DNA of 64,000 bases. It comes from Rhizobium esperanzae. Lineage in GTDB: Bacteria > Pseudomonadota > Alphaproteobacteria > Rhizobiales > Rhizobiaceae. This document shows positions 17,681 to 26,212 of this stretch, one piece after another. Each line of letters opens with the position of its first letter. Position 1 is the stretch's first letter. Made by a program: the position numbers and the translations under genes. The DNA lies in assembly GCF_014197615.1 (NCBI RefSeq), contig NZ_JACIFY010000002.1, positions 62,001-126,000 of the forward strand, read 5' to 3'. A model generated the notes under the pieces. The model searched no databases and was not told the origin of the DNA. It saw only the letters and a list, made by a program, of their open reading frames with translations.

Positions 17681-18040
17681 ATGGCCGAAAAGTCAGAAAA
17701 CCACGACCGCCGCATCGATTATGTCGAATTCAACGTCGCCGACATCGCCGCCGCCAAAGCCTTCTACGGCTCCGCCTTCGGCTGGCGTTTCACCGATTAC
17801 GGCCCGAACTACTGCGAATTCGACGATGGCCGGCTGAAGGGAGGATTCACCGATTACGGCCCCGTGCGGCCGGGCGGCCCGCTCGTTGTCGTCTATGCCA
17901 GGGATCTGGAAGAGGTCCTGACCTCGGTCGAGAGAGCCGGCGGCACGATCGTCCGGCCGATCACCGATTTTCCCGGCGGCCGCCGCTTCCACTTCCTCGA
18001 TCGTGACGGTTACGAACTGGCCGTCTGGGCGACCGCGTGA
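17681..18040 (+). CDS. VOC-family protein (glyoxalase/bleomycin-resistance fold)
   Basis: 119 residues with two beta-alpha-beta-beta-beta halves. The first half starts DYVEFNVADIAAAKAFYGSAFGW and the second starts GPLVVVYARDLEEVLTSVERAGG, ending FHFLDRDGYELAVW with a metal-ligand-like Glu. It is similar to the glyoxalase-like proteins annotated as resistance or putative lactoylglutathione lyase. It is coupled to the preceding SRPBCC gene. Confidence 0.85.
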   Translation: MAEKSENHDRRIDYVEFNVADIAAAKAFYGSAFGWRFTDYGPNYCEFDDGRLKGGFTDYGPVRPGGPLVVVYARDLEEVLTSVERAGGTIVRPITDFPGGRRFHFLDRDGYELAVWATA

Positions 18041-18084
18041 TGCCATAACCGAGGATCCGGCGGCCAAAAGGCAGCCGATCGGGA

Positions 18085-18819
18085 TCAGGCAGCCTGCGGC
18101 TGCTGATCGAGATCTCCCATGACGATCAGCGCGCCGATCACCGTGCCACCCGCATCGCGCAGCGGTGACATGCGACAACGCACGTGCCGCGATCCGGCGC
18201 TGCCGGCCGAGCGCTCATAGGTGTAGTCGATCTGGCCACCGGCAAAACAGGTATCGAGCTTCTGCTTGGCGCATTCGGCAAACCGCTTCTCGCCGATGAA
18301 TTCGGAAAGATGACGGCCGATCAGTTCCATCGGCTTTTTGTTGAGATAGGCGCTGTTGGCCGGATTGGAATAGAGGTATCGGTAATCCCTCGTCAGCACC
18401 GCCACCCGGTCCGGCATGCTGTCAAGGATCACCGCGTTGAGAAATTGGCCGTTATCGGTATCCGGTACGTAGGCCGGCGGCGGCGCGATGCGCACGTCCT
18501 GCGGCGAAGGCACGCGCCAGTCCGGCCCATGCGTCCCGAAATAACGGTCGAGCAGGAAGGAAAGCACGGTCGTGTGCTCGGTGACGCTGGCGCTGTCGTC
18601 GGCGTCCTGACCGATGAGATGCGTCACAAACTGCAGTTGCATGTAGACTTCGAGCAGGTTGACCGCCCGGTGAGCGAGGATCGCCTCGACCAGCGGCTCG
18701 ACATGGCGGTCGAGCGCCGTGACGCGCTGGTCGTCGCCCAGGCGTATGGCGTCCTCGATTTGCGTACAGCGCAAGGAAAAAGCTCGAAAAAGCTCCAGCA
18801 AGACGCCTTCAACTCCCAT
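18085..18819 (-). CDS. PAS-domain protein
   Basis: 244-residue soluble protein. The N-terminal 100 residues are helical and unassigned. A PAS domain starts near residue 125 (NAVILDSMPDRVAVLTRDYRYLYSNPANSAYL, quoted here only to fix its place) and ends with a PAC-like RMSPLRDAGGTVIGALIVMGD. No kinase, cyclase or helix-turn-helix output is attached, so it may pass its signal by protein contact. It is convergent with the VOC gene. The first ATG is used without a clear ribosome-binding site. Confidence 0.7.
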   Translation of the reverse strand: MGVEGVLLELFRAFSLRCTQIEDAIRLGDDQRVTALDRHVEPLVEAILAHRAVNLLEVYMQLQFVTHLIGQDADDSASVTEHTTVLSFLLDRYFGTHGPDWRVPSPQDVRIAPPPAYVPDTDNGQFLNAVILDSMPDRVAVLTRDYRYLYSNPANSAYLNKKPMELIGRHLSEFIGEKRFAECAKQKLDTCFAGGQIDYTYERSAGSAGSRHVRCRMSPLRDAGGTVIGALIVMGDLDQQPQAA

Positions 18820-19038
18820 TGTCCGAAGAGACGAGTCCGAAACCTGACCTGGCTACACCTCTAAAATGCGCCTTGTGGTAGACATTATTCGCGCTTTGGT
18901 GGTGACCGGTAGCATGAAGTGTACCTGGTTTCAATCCGAGGGCACCTGCCGCTTTTCACCGCTGATAAATGAGGGTGGACCTTTTCATCTCGAACGGGTT
19001 TCAGATTTCATGCCTCACGCCGCCCCAAAAGATCCGTT

Positions 19039-19974
19039 CTAAGGCGCGAGTGTCTGCTTGATTTGCCAGCGGTCGTGATACCACAGCCACTGTTCCGGAT
19101 ATTCCCGTACCCAGCTTTCCACCTTGTCGTTGAGCAGTTGAGCGGCCGCCGGCAGGTCGAGATTGCCTTTGGCGTCGCGCGGCATCTCCAGCCGCGGCTC
19201 GATTTCCAGCCGGTAGCGATTCCCCGGCAGCCGGATGCAGCGGGCCGGATAAACCTCGCAATCGAACTGACGCACCAGCTTCGGCAGCAGCGGATTGGTC
19301 TTCACATCGCGCCCGAAGAAGGTGCCCTTCAAGCCCTTGCCGAACTTCTGATCGACGAGCACGCCCACCCCCTGGCCCGCTTCCAGCTGGCGCGCGAGCG
19401 CGAAGGAGGAGCCGGCATGCGAGGGCACCAGCTTGCCCATGCGCGCGCTGCGGAAATCGAACACCTTCCTGGCGACATAGGGATTGTTCGGCGGCCGGAA
19501 GAGCACAGTCACAGTCATCCCGAAGGCAGCCGCCGCCACCGGCAGCAACTCGAAATTGGCGGTGTGGCCGGTGAAGACGATGAAAGGGCGCGGATTATCG
19601 CGCAGGTCGATAAAGGTCGGAATGCCCGACACCTCCACCCTGCCTGGTTCGGTTTGGTCAGGATCGAAGTCGAACAACTGGTCGAGGAAGACGTATTCGG
19701 CGGCGAGCCTGCCCATATTTCCCCAGCTGCTGAGTGCGATCTCCTCGATCTCGGCGTCGCTCTTCTCGGGGAAGGCGTTGCGCAGATTGACGAGCATCAG
19801 TCTATGGCGACGGGTCCGCCGGCCGAGACGACGCATCATCCGATCGGCGAATCGGATCGCCCCATCGGCCGGAAACAGCTTCAATATGTTCAGGAAGCCG
19901 AACATCGCCTGCGCTACCAGCCATTGCTGGAAATTCCTGAGCGCCAGAACGATCCGGGTGATGAAGAGCTTCAC
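19039..19974 (-). CDS. lpxXL: lipid A acyltransferase LpxXL (very-long-chain acyl)
   Basis: 311-residue inner-membrane acyltransferase of the LpxL/HtrB family. Its place next to adh-fabF1-fabF2-fabZ-acpXL identifies it as LpxXL, which moves the 27-hydroxyoctacosanoyl group from AcpXL to rhizobial lipid A. The catalytic HX4(D/E) motif appears as GHTANFELLP. An N-terminal membrane segment is present (VLALRNFQQWLVAQAMFGFL). The C-terminus WVREYPEQWLWYHDRWQI is typical of LpxL. It starts 7 bp after the adh stop. Confidence 0.92.
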   Translation of the reverse strand: MKLFITRIVLALRNFQQWLVAQAMFGFLNILKLFPADGAIRFADRMMRRLGRRTRRHRLMLVNLRNAFPEKSDAEIEEIALSSWGNMGRLAAEYVFLDQLFDFDPDQTEPGRVEVSGIPTFIDLRDNPRPFIVFTGHTANFELLPVAAAAFGMTVTVLFRPPNNPYVARKVFDFRSARMGKLVPSHAGSSFALARQLEAGQGVGVLVDQKFGKGLKGTFFGRDVKTNPLLPKLVRQFDCEVYPARCIRLPGNRYRLEIEPRLEMPRDAKGNLDLPAAAQLLNDKVESWVREYPEQWLWYHDRWQIKQTLAP

Positions 19975-19981
19975 GTGGGGC

Positions 19982-21010
19982 TCAATCCATCTTCAGGATG
20001 ATCTTGCCGAAGATCTGGCGCGATTCCATCCGCTCCAGCGCCCGGTCGATATCGTCGAAGCCGACTTCGGTATCGATGACGGGATGGACGAGCCCGCGGC
20101 CCATCTTCTGCATCGCATCCGCCATGTTCTCCATGCGGCAGCCGAAGGAGCCGAAGAGCTTCAATTGCTGCTGGAACAGCATCATCAGGTTCATCTCTGT
20201 CGAAACGCCCGAGGTCGAGCCGCAGGTGACGAGACGGCCGCCGCGCTTCATGCAAAGCATCGAGCCCGCCCAGGTATCCTTGCCGACATGTTCGAAGACG
20301 ACGTCGACGCCCTTCTTCTTGGTAAGCTTGCGCACCACACCTTCGAAGCGGTCGGTGCGGTAATTGATGACGTGATCGGCGCCGAGCACCTTGGCCTTTT
20401 CGATCTTGTCGTCGGAACCGACCGTGGTGATGACGGTGCAGCCGATCTTCTTGGCAAGCTGGATTGCCGCCGTGCCGATGCCGGAGCCGCCGGCATGGAC
20501 GAGGATCGTTTCACCGGGCTCGAGCTTGGCATTGTCGAACAGCATGTGTTCTACGGTCCCGAAAGTGACGGGCGCGAGTGCGGCGCCGATCGCATCCACA
20601 CCGGGAGGTGCGGGCACCAGCAGACGCGCCGGCAGATTGACCTTCTCCTGCGCGAAACCATCGAGATGGAAGCCGTGCACGCCGGAGACATGTTCGCAGA
20701 GATTGTCGCGGCCTTCGCGGCACGGGCGGCAGAGGCCGCAGGTGCGCGCGCCATAGATCGAGACGAGCTGGCCCGGCAGGACGTTGGCGACACCCGGCCC
20801 GATCGCCTCGACGACGCCGGAGGCTTCCGCGCCGATCACCAGCGGCATCTTGCGCTTGGCAAACGCCATGCCGCGCCAGCCCCAGACGTCGATATGGTTG
20901 AGCGCCACGGCCTTGACGCGCAGCGTCACCTCGCCGGCGGCCGGCGCCTCCGGTTCCGGCAGGTCGGTGATCTCAAGCTTGCGGTCGTCGATCAGTTGCA
21001 AAGCGCGCAT
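19982..21010 (-). CDS. zinc-type alcohol dehydrogenase of the VLCFA lipid A cluster
   Basis: 342-residue medium-chain dehydrogenase. The structural-zinc cysteines are seen in GARTCGLCRPCREGRDNLCE. The catalytic-domain start is NHIDVWGWRGM and the Rossmann motif is VHAGGSGIGTAAIQLAKK. In rhizobia this adh gene is a fixed member of the acpXL-lpxXL region; a role in elongation or modification of the C28 chain has been proposed from linkage. It is 56 bp from fabF1 and 7 bp from lpxXL. Confidence 0.9.
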   Translation of the reverse strand: MRALQLIDDRKLEITDLPEPEAPAAGEVTLRVKAVALNHIDVWGWRGMAFAKRKMPLVIGAEASGVVEAIGPGVANVLPGQLVSIYGARTCGLCRPCREGRDNLCEHVSGVHGFHLDGFAQEKVNLPARLLVPAPPGVDAIGAALAPVTFGTVEHMLFDNAKLEPGETILVHAGGSGIGTAAIQLAKKIGCTVITTVGSDDKIEKAKVLGADHVINYRTDRFEGVVRKLTKKKGVDVVFEHVGKDTWAGSMLCMKRGGRLVTCGSTSGVSTEMNLMMLFQQQLKLFGSFGCRMENMADAMQKMGRGLVHPVIDTEVGFDDIDRALERMESRQIFGKIILKMD

Positions 21011-21066
21011 GGCAAAATCCCTCGCCTCGAAGGCGTTCGTCTTGTCTTGAAATTGTCGGGAACCGC

Positions 21067-22362
21067 TTAAGCCGGTTCGAGCGCCATGACAAGGCTGGCA
21101 TTCTGCCCACCGAAGCCGAAGGAGTTGGAAAGCACGGCTGAAACCTGAGCATCCCGCTTCTTGTTCGGCACGACGTCGAGAACGATCGATGGATCGGGAT
21201 TGGTATAGTTGATCGTCGGCGGCAGGGTGCCGGTCAGCATCGTCTGCAGCGAAAACACCGCCTCGACGGCGCCCGCCGCAGTCAACGTATGGCCGATCAT
21301 CGACTTGTTCGACGAAACCGGAATGCCGACCAGCCGTTCACCGAAGACGGCGGACATCGCCCCATATTCCATCTTGTCGTTCTCAGGCGTCGAGGTGCCG
21401 TGCGCGTTGATGTAGCCGATGCCGCTCTCGTCGATGCCGGCATCGGCAAGGGCCGCGCGGATCGTCGCGATCGCCGGGCCGCCGTCCGGCGAGGACCGGG
21501 TGCGGTGGAAGCTGTCGGCCTTGTCGCCGGCGCCCTTCATGATGCCAAGCACCTTGGCGCCGCGGGCAACCGCCGATTCCAGCGATTCCAGTACCAGGGT
21601 CGCCGCACCTTCTGCGATGACGAAGCCGTCGCGATCCTTGCTGAACGGCTTGGAAGCCTTGGTCGGAGGATCGTTCTGCGTCGAAAGCGCCGACAGCAGT
21701 GAGAAGCGGATCAGCGCTTCGGCGCTCAGCGATCCGTCGGTCGCAACGGTCAGCGCCCGGGTCGTGCGGCCTTGGCGGATGGCTTCGATGCCGAGCTGGA
21801 TCGCGGTGACGCCGGAGGCACAAGCCGTCGACAATGTCACGGGAAGACCGCGTGTGCCGAACCGGTCGGCAAGGCGCTCGGAAATCGCACCAAACAGTGC
21901 GGCTTCGTGGAAGGCAGGGTCAGGCCGCTGGCGCAGCGCCGTCAGGAAACGCTCATAGGCATCACCGGGATGATCGGAGGCCGGCGACCGGTCGGCAAGT
22001 TCGAAACGCGCGCTCCATTCCGGCTCGATCGGCGGGGCGGCGAGAAATAGCGGGCCGTTGAAATCGCCGGAAAGACCGGCATCGGCAAGTGCCTCGATCG
22101 TCGTTTCCCGGGCGAAGGCATAGGAGCGCTCGACGGCGTTCGGTACCGGAATGCCGATGAAATCGACCGTGCCGGCAATGCGCGTCGACAGCCCCTCGGT
22201 CGGGAAGCGGTTGATCTCGTGGATGCCCGAGGTGCCGGAGGAAAGGGCTGCCCAATTGTCCTTCAGCCCTTGGCCGAGCGAAGTGATGATGCCCATGCCG
22301 GTGACGGCGACGATCGGACGGCCGAGATGATCCCTGTAAGCGGAAGCTGTCATATCTCTCAC
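21067..22362 (-). CDS. beta-ketoacyl-ACP synthase II (FabF1 of the AcpXL pathway)
   Basis: 431-residue condensing enzyme that elongates acyl chains on AcpXL. The catalytic residues are all present: Cys in TLSTACASGVTAIQ, His in INAHGTSTPENDKMEY, and His in SMIGHTLTAAGAVE. An ATG four codons in (22353) is an alternative start. It starts 3 bp after the stop of the paralogous, degenerate ketosynthase gene, so the two are translationally coupled and probably act as a pair. Confidence 0.95.
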   Translation of the reverse strand: MRDMTASAYRDHLGRPIVAVTGMGIITSLGQGLKDNWAALSSGTSGIHEINRFPTEGLSTRIAGTVDFIGIPVPNAVERSYAFARETTIEALADAGLSGDFNGPLFLAAPPIEPEWSARFELADRSPASDHPGDAYERFLTALRQRPDPAFHEAALFGAISERLADRFGTRGLPVTLSTACASGVTAIQLGIEAIRQGRTTRALTVATDGSLSAEALIRFSLLSALSTQNDPPTKASKPFSKDRDGFVIAEGAATLVLESLESAVARGAKVLGIMKGAGDKADSFHRTRSSPDGGPAIATIRAALADAGIDESGIGYINAHGTSTPENDKMEYGAMSAVFGERLVGIPVSSNKSMIGHTLTAAGAVEAVFSLQTMLTGTLPPTINYTNPDPSIVLDVVPNKKRDAQVSAVLSNSFGFGGQNASLVMALEPA

Positions 22363-22365
22363 TCC

Positions 22366-23571
22366 TCACGCATCTGCGGAAAGAACGGCGACGCCCTCGC
22401 CGCGCTGGTGGCCGACCGTAGTCACGACAGCGGCCGTGGCGCCTGCGTGCATCGGCGCCTCATGGGCGGCATCGAACGGCGGCACCTTGGCCTTGCCGTC
22501 GACCGCAAGGGCTGCAAGCGCCAGACCCAGGGTGAACTGCGTCTCGATCGTATGGCCGGTGACACCGCCGAAGCCGCGGATCGCAACGTCGGGCAATTGA
22601 TGTTCGAGCACCGCCCGCTCGCGGGCGGCAAGATCGTGCATGCCGGTCGAGCCGGAAAAGATCGCCGTGCTTTCGGCGGCAAGCCCGGCGGCGGGCGCCA
22701 GCAGCCGCTCCAGCCGGACTTCGAAATTGCCGGCGCCGCGGTTGCCGCGGTCGCCCTCGACCGCATCGATGACGGCATAGATATGGGCGCCGCGGGCCTC
22801 CGCGTGCTGGCGCGATTCGAGCACCAGGAAGGCTCCGGCCGAACCGGTGATCATGCCGCCGCCGTCGCTGGGTCTGCGCGACCAGAGCGGCACCCAGTCG
22901 CCGCGCGCATGCGCGCCGATCGCCTCGGTGAGCAGGATCATGTCGGGACGCTCAGCCGCAAAGGCGCCACCAACAAGCGCATGCGAGGATTCGCCGGACT
23001 TGATGCGGTAGAAGGCGGTCTCTACGGCCGATATGCCGGCCGCTTCCTCGCCCATGAAGGTGCGCGACGAGCCGGTGACCTTGTGCACGATCGAAATATT
23101 GCCGGCGAGCAGGTTGGAAAGCTGGGCGAGGAACAGCGTCGGTCTGAGTTCCGTCGTCAGCTTCTCGTTCAAAAGCAGCTCGCGGTCGTTGCGCTTCAGC
23201 GCCTCGTCGACGATCAGCGTATCGACATTGATGTCGCGCTCGCCGCCGCCGGCTGCCACGATCATGTCCATCGTGCCGCAGGCCTCGATATCGTCCTTGA
23301 AGCCGGCATCGTCGAGCGCCAGCCCGGCGGCGAAGACGCCGATGCGCTGCCAGTTCTCCATCTGGCGCTGGTCGCCGCGCTTGGCAATCTGCTGCGACCA
23401 GTCGATCTCAGGCAGCGGATGCACCGGATAGGGCTTGAACTTCTCGGTTTCGACGATCGGCTTGGGCGTGCTCGCCGCCGAAAGCAGCGCGACATGCGCA
23501 TCCTTGCCGACGCCCTGACAGGTGACGATGCCGATGCCTGTGATGACGACGTCGTTTGCAGCCTTGCTCAT
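22366..23571 (-). CDS. ketosynthase-like protein FabF2 (lacks catalytic Cys)
   Basis: 401 residues from the ATG at 23571, which overlaps the fabZ stop by 4 bp. It has the thiolase-fold ketosynthase layout (VVITGIGIVTCQGVG at the start, GGVTGHTIETQFTLGLALAA late). However, at the nucleophile position the sequence is VHKVTGSSRTFMGEEAAG, with no Cys, and the first catalytic His motif is replaced by SGSTGMHDLAAR. This pattern resembles chain-length factors of ketosynthase heterodimers. It probably pairs with FabF1 downstream. The absence of the Cys is read directly; the chain-length role is inference. Confidence 0.9.
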   Translation of the reverse strand: MSKAANDVVITGIGIVTCQGVGKDAHVALLSAASTPKPIVETEKFKPYPVHPLPEIDWSQQIAKRGDQRQMENWQRIGVFAAGLALDDAGFKDDIEACGTMDMIVAAGGGERDINVDTLIVDEALKRNDRELLLNEKLTTELRPTLFLAQLSNLLAGNISIVHKVTGSSRTFMGEEAAGISAVETAFYRIKSGESSHALVGGAFAAERPDMILLTEAIGAHARGDWVPLWSRRPSDGGGMITGSAGAFLVLESRQHAEARGAHIYAVIDAVEGDRGNRGAGNFEVRLERLLAPAAGLAAESTAIFSGSTGMHDLAARERAVLEHQLPDVAIRGFGGVTGHTIETQFTLGLALAALAVDGKAKVPPFDAAHEAPMHAGATAAVVTTVGHQRGEGVAVLSADA

Positions 23572-24050
23572 CCAATCACTCCCTGCGCCGCGATCGCTTC
23601 GAGAAGCCCGATCTCGCCGGCACGTTTCTTCACGATATCGCCGAGCGGCACCTCGGAAAACGGCATGGTGCGAAGCTTCAGCTGCGCATCGCACACCTTC
23701 TTGCCGCCGCTGGTGATTTTAGCCTTGGTGACCGCGAAACCGGAACCGTCGTGCTCGAGCGCCGCCTCGATGTCGAGCACAGCTTCCGGTTCGACGAAAG
23801 TGCGCATCTTGGCGCCGTCGACCGTCATCAGGAAAGGCATGGCGGCAAAATCGGTGACGGCAAGCACCAGCATGCCGGAGGCCTGCGCCATGGTCTCGAT
23901 CAAGAGCACGCCGGGAACCAGCGGCATGCCGGGAAAATGCCCCTCGAAGACGGGGCTATTGGCCGGCACGACGGATCGCGCCTTAAGCACGCCCTTCGTC
24001 AGGTCCACCGCTTCGACGCGGTCAATCATCTGGAAATATTCCAGCAGCAT
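23568..24050 (-). CDS. fabZ: 3-hydroxyacyl-ACP dehydratase (FabZ) of the AcpXL pathway
   Basis: 160-residue hot-dog-fold dehydratase. The active site reads FEGHFPGMPLVPGVLLIETMAQ, with the His and Glu of FabZ. It has a GGAGG site 6 nt before the ATG. Its stop overlaps the start of fabF2 by 4 bp. It lies 180 bp downstream of acpXL, and the gap holds a hairpin and a dispersed repeat. It removes water from 3-hydroxyacyl-AcpXL during synthesis of the C28 chain. Confidence 0.93.
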   Translation of the reverse strand: MLLEYFQMIDRVEAVDLTKGVLKARSVVPANSPVFEGHFPGMPLVPGVLLIETMAQASGMLVLAVTDFAAMPFLMTVDGAKMRTFVEPEAVLDIEAALEHDGSGFAVTKAKITSGGKKVCDAQLKLRTMPFSEVPLGDIVKKRAGEIGLLEAIAAQGVIG

Positions 24051-24103
24051 TCGGATCCTCCGGCCCGACAGGCCAGATCCGCCCGCCGGTGACGACTACT
24101 TAG

Positions 24104-24150
24104 AGCAATTCCAGGAAAAGTGCGAAGCGGTTTTCCGTCCGGAAGTGCGA
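24104..24150. repeat. dispersed intergenic repeat (GCAATTCCAGG...TTTTCCGTCCGGAA type)
   Basis: Imperfect palindrome with GCAATTCCAGGAAAA on one side and TTTTCCGTCCGGAAGTGC on the other, between acpXL and fabZ. A second copy is at 31995-32041 and a related form at 35356-35403. This hairpin family is common between genes in Rhizobiaceae. Confidence 0.65.
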
Positions 24151-24181
24151 ATCTGAACTGATCTAGGAACGAAACCGCCCG

Positions 24182-24201
24182 GCCGCCATATTCATGGCGG
24201 C
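24182..24201 (-). terminator. hairpin after acpXL
   Basis: Perfect 8-bp stem GCCGCCAT / ATGGCGGC with loop ATTC, 30 bp past the acpXL stop. No long U-run follows, so it may be a partial terminator that keeps acpXL transcripts more abundant than the enzyme genes downstream. Confidence 0.5.
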
Positions 24202-24230
24202 AGGGCGTTCAAAAAAGACTGATATGTCGC

Positions 24231-24509
24231 TCAGGCCTTGGCTGCTTTGAGCTCGTCGATCTTGGCGCAGAGGTTCTTCAGCACGAAATATTCTTCGGTG
24301 GAAACCTTGCCCTCGTTGACTTCCTGCGTCCACTTTTCGAGCGGAATCTTGATGCCGAATTCCTTGTCGATCGCAAAGACGATGTCGAGGAAATCGAGGC
24401 TGTCGATACCGAGGTCGTCGATCGTATGGCTCTCCGGCGTGATCGTCGCGCGATCGATCTCGCTGGTTTCTGCAATAATGTCGGCAACTTTATCGAATGT
24501 AGCGGTCAC
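24231..24509 (-). CDS. acpXL: acyl carrier protein AcpXL
   Basis: 92-residue carrier, the known length of AcpXL. The 4'-phosphopantetheine site is the Ser in [15 protein letters not shown]. It is longer and less acidic at its C-terminus ([10 protein letters not shown]) than the housekeeping ACP. It carries the growing 27-hydroxyoctacosanoate chain for lipid A and heads the cluster fabZ-fabF2-fabF1-adh-lpxXL. Loss of this lipid in rhizobia affects outer-membrane robustness and symbiosis. Confidence 0.95.
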
Positions 24510-24780
24510 GCGCTGTACCTCATGAAATGACGATTTAACCTCCTCATAGGCAAATCCATTTCAAAAGCCAATGCTTTCGTCCAGGCGTTGCGGCAATTTG
24601 CCGATTGGGTGTTGCCTAAACAGCAATGGAATGCAGACCTTTGCCGTCATCGGGGCGACAGGCGCCCCGCAACAGGAAGCCCGCTGCGGCGGCGGAGCGA
24701 ACGAGCTGTCCGAATCAAAACCGCGCAGCGCCTCGCCTTTCGCAAGCGCCGCCTCCGGCAGGAACCGCAGACGCCGGCAG

Positions 24781-24794
24781 TTGATCTAGATCAA
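24781..24794 (+). promoter_or_regulatory. anaerobox 1 (FNR/FixK site) upstream of fnrN
   Basis: TTGATCTAGATCAA matches the TTGAT-N4-ATCAA consensus of FNR/FixK/FnrN sites perfectly. Its centre lies 31 bp from the centre of anaerobox 2. In R. leguminosarum, fnrN is known to be autoregulated through two such boxes, one activating and one repressing. Confidence 0.9.
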
Positions 24795-24811
24795 GTCGTG
24801 ATCCGGGGAAA

Positions 24812-24825
24812 TTGATAATGATCAA
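24812..24825 (+). promoter_or_regulatory. anaerobox 2 (FNR/FixK site) upstream of fnrN
   Basis: TTGATAATGATCAA, a second perfect TTGAT-N4-ATCAA site, 100 bp before the fnrN start codon. Because it lies proximal to the gene, it is the likely repressing site in an autoregulatory pair. Confidence 0.88.
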
Positions 24826-24924
24826 GCAACGCGGGAAGAAATCCGGATAGCCGAATCCGCGGTCGAGACGCAATCGCCGGGGAGATTCCGGCATGCCGGG
24901 TGCACTTGGATCAGGGATCAGGAT

Positions 24925-25647
24925 ATGGACGTCGCACACAGTGAGGTTCTCGAGCTTGGTATCCCCGTCGCCTGCCGGTCCTGCCAGGCGCGGCACGGTG
25001 TCGTCTGCGGCGCCTTGTCGAGCAGCCAGCTCCGTGAACTCGGACGCCACTCGCTGCGCCGCAAGATCGATGCAGGCTGCGAGATCGTCGCCCAAGGGTC
25101 GGAAAGCTCTTTCTATTCGAACATCATGCGCGGCGTGGTGAAGCTCTGCAAGGTGATGCCGGACGGGCGCCAGCAGATCGTCGGCCTGCAATTCGCCCCA
25201 GATTTCGTCGGCAGGCCTTTCCTGCGCGAAAGCACGCTGTCGGCCGAGGCTGCGACGGACGCCGAAATCTGCGTCTTCCCCCGCAACCTGCTCGACCGCA
25301 TGATATCGGAGACGCCGGAATTGCAGCGCAGCCTGCACGATCAGGCGCTGAAGGAGCTGGATGCCGCGCGCGAATGGATGCTGACGCTCGGCCGGCGCAC
25401 CGCCGAGGAGAAGGTCGCATGCCTGCTCCACCTCATTGCCACGCATGCCGAACCGCAAACGGCCACGAGCACCGCTTTCGACCTGCCGCTATCGCGCGCC
25501 GAGATCGCCGATTTCCTCGGGCTGACGATCGAGACCGTCAGCCGCCAGATGACCAGGCTGCGCAAGAGCGGCATTATCCGCATCGAGAACTTCCGGCATA
25601 TCGTCGTGCCCGATATGGATGAGCTGGAAAAGAAAATCAGCGGGTGA
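24925..25647 (+). CDS. fnrN: FnrN-type oxygen-responsive Crp/Fnr regulator
   Basis: 240-residue Crp/Fnr-family activator used for microaerobic gene control, for example fixNOQP, in rhizobia. The N-terminal cluster CRSCQARHGVVC (Cys 17, 20 and 28) plus Cys 116 match the four ligands of an FNR iron-sulfur cluster, so it should sense oxygen directly, unlike FixK. The effector-type beta barrel is followed by a C-terminal helix-turn-helix with LTIETVSRQMTRLRKSGII, whose Glu-Ser-Arg pattern recognises TTGAT half-sites. Two anaeroboxes in its own promoter suggest autoregulation. Confidence 0.93.
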   Translation: MDVAHSEVLELGIPVACRSCQARHGVVCGALSSSQLRELGRHSLRRKIDAGCEIVAQGSESSFYSNIMRGVVKLCKVMPDGRQQIVGLQFAPDFVGRPFLRESTLSAEAATDAEICVFPRNLLDRMISETPELQRSLHDQALKELDAAREWMLTLGRRTAEEKVACLLHLIATHAEPQTATSTAFDLPLSRAEIADFLGLTIETVSRQMTRLRKSGIIRIENFRHIVVPDMDELEKKISG

Positions 25648-26065
25648 TGATGACGCGAGTATTGGCAAGACCGGCTTGACGCGTCAGCGAGAAGAACTGC
25701 GCCGCGTTGTCCGGATGCAGGCGGACGCAGCCATGCGAGGCCGGCCGACCCAGGCGCTTCAGGTCGAAGGTGGCGTGAACGGCATAACCGCCGTTGAAGA
25801 ACACGGCATAGGGCATCGGCGCATTGTCGTATTTCTGAGAGCGGTGATCGCGCGACAGCCACTTGGCGCTCCACGAACCGGTCGGCGTGACATAGCCGTT
25901 GCGCGCGGTCGAAACCTTCCAGCGATACTTGACGAAGCCGTTCTCGGTGACGGTCATCGTCTGCTTGCCGATGCTGATATTGGCGACCAGCGTTGCCGCC
26001 TCGGCCGCAACGGGAGAAAACTGCAGCAATAAACTTGCGGCCGCGGCCGCCAAAATCGTCTTCAT
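25637..26065 (-). CDS. L,D-transpeptidase (YkuD domain), exported
   Basis: 142-residue secreted enzyme acting on peptidoglycan or linking outer-membrane proteins to it. Residues 1-23 form a signal peptide (MKTILAAAAASLLLQFSPVAAEA). The YkuD catalytic motif reads HATFDLKRLGRPASHGCVRL, including the nucleophile Cys. It overlaps the 3' end of fnrN tail to tail by 11 bp. Single-domain proteins of this size are frequent and multiple in rhizobia. Confidence 0.92.
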   Translation of the reverse strand: MKTILAAAAASLLLQFSPVAAEAATLVANISIGKQTMTVTENGFVKYRWKVSTARNGYVTPTGSWSAKWLSRDHRSQKYDNAPMPYAVFFNGGYAVHATFDLKRLGRPASHGCVRLHPDNAAQFFSLTRQAGLANTRVIITR

Positions 26066-26212
26066 GATAATCCCTCCTCGGACCGGCGCAGTTTAGTTGC
26101 GCCGCCACGACAGAGAGACTACGGCAATACTTTCTATATAGCTTTAACCCGAATGGTAATCACAATTTTAACACGTTTAGGCCGGAAAGGCGCCGCAAGG
26201 CAGCGGGCCGCC

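Larger units (their letters stand above)
24510..24924. promoter_or_regulatory. divergent control region of acpXL and fnrN
   Basis: 415 bp without a gene. It contains the promoter side of acpXL, whose position is not clear, and the two anaeroboxes of fnrN listed separately. No other repeat or coding frame is convincing here. Confidence 0.5.

Noticed and set aside
22219..24156. Plus-strand 645-codon frame across fabF2 and fabZ
   Set aside because: Despite its length it is antisense to two genes with intact or family-typical motifs and correct overlaps.
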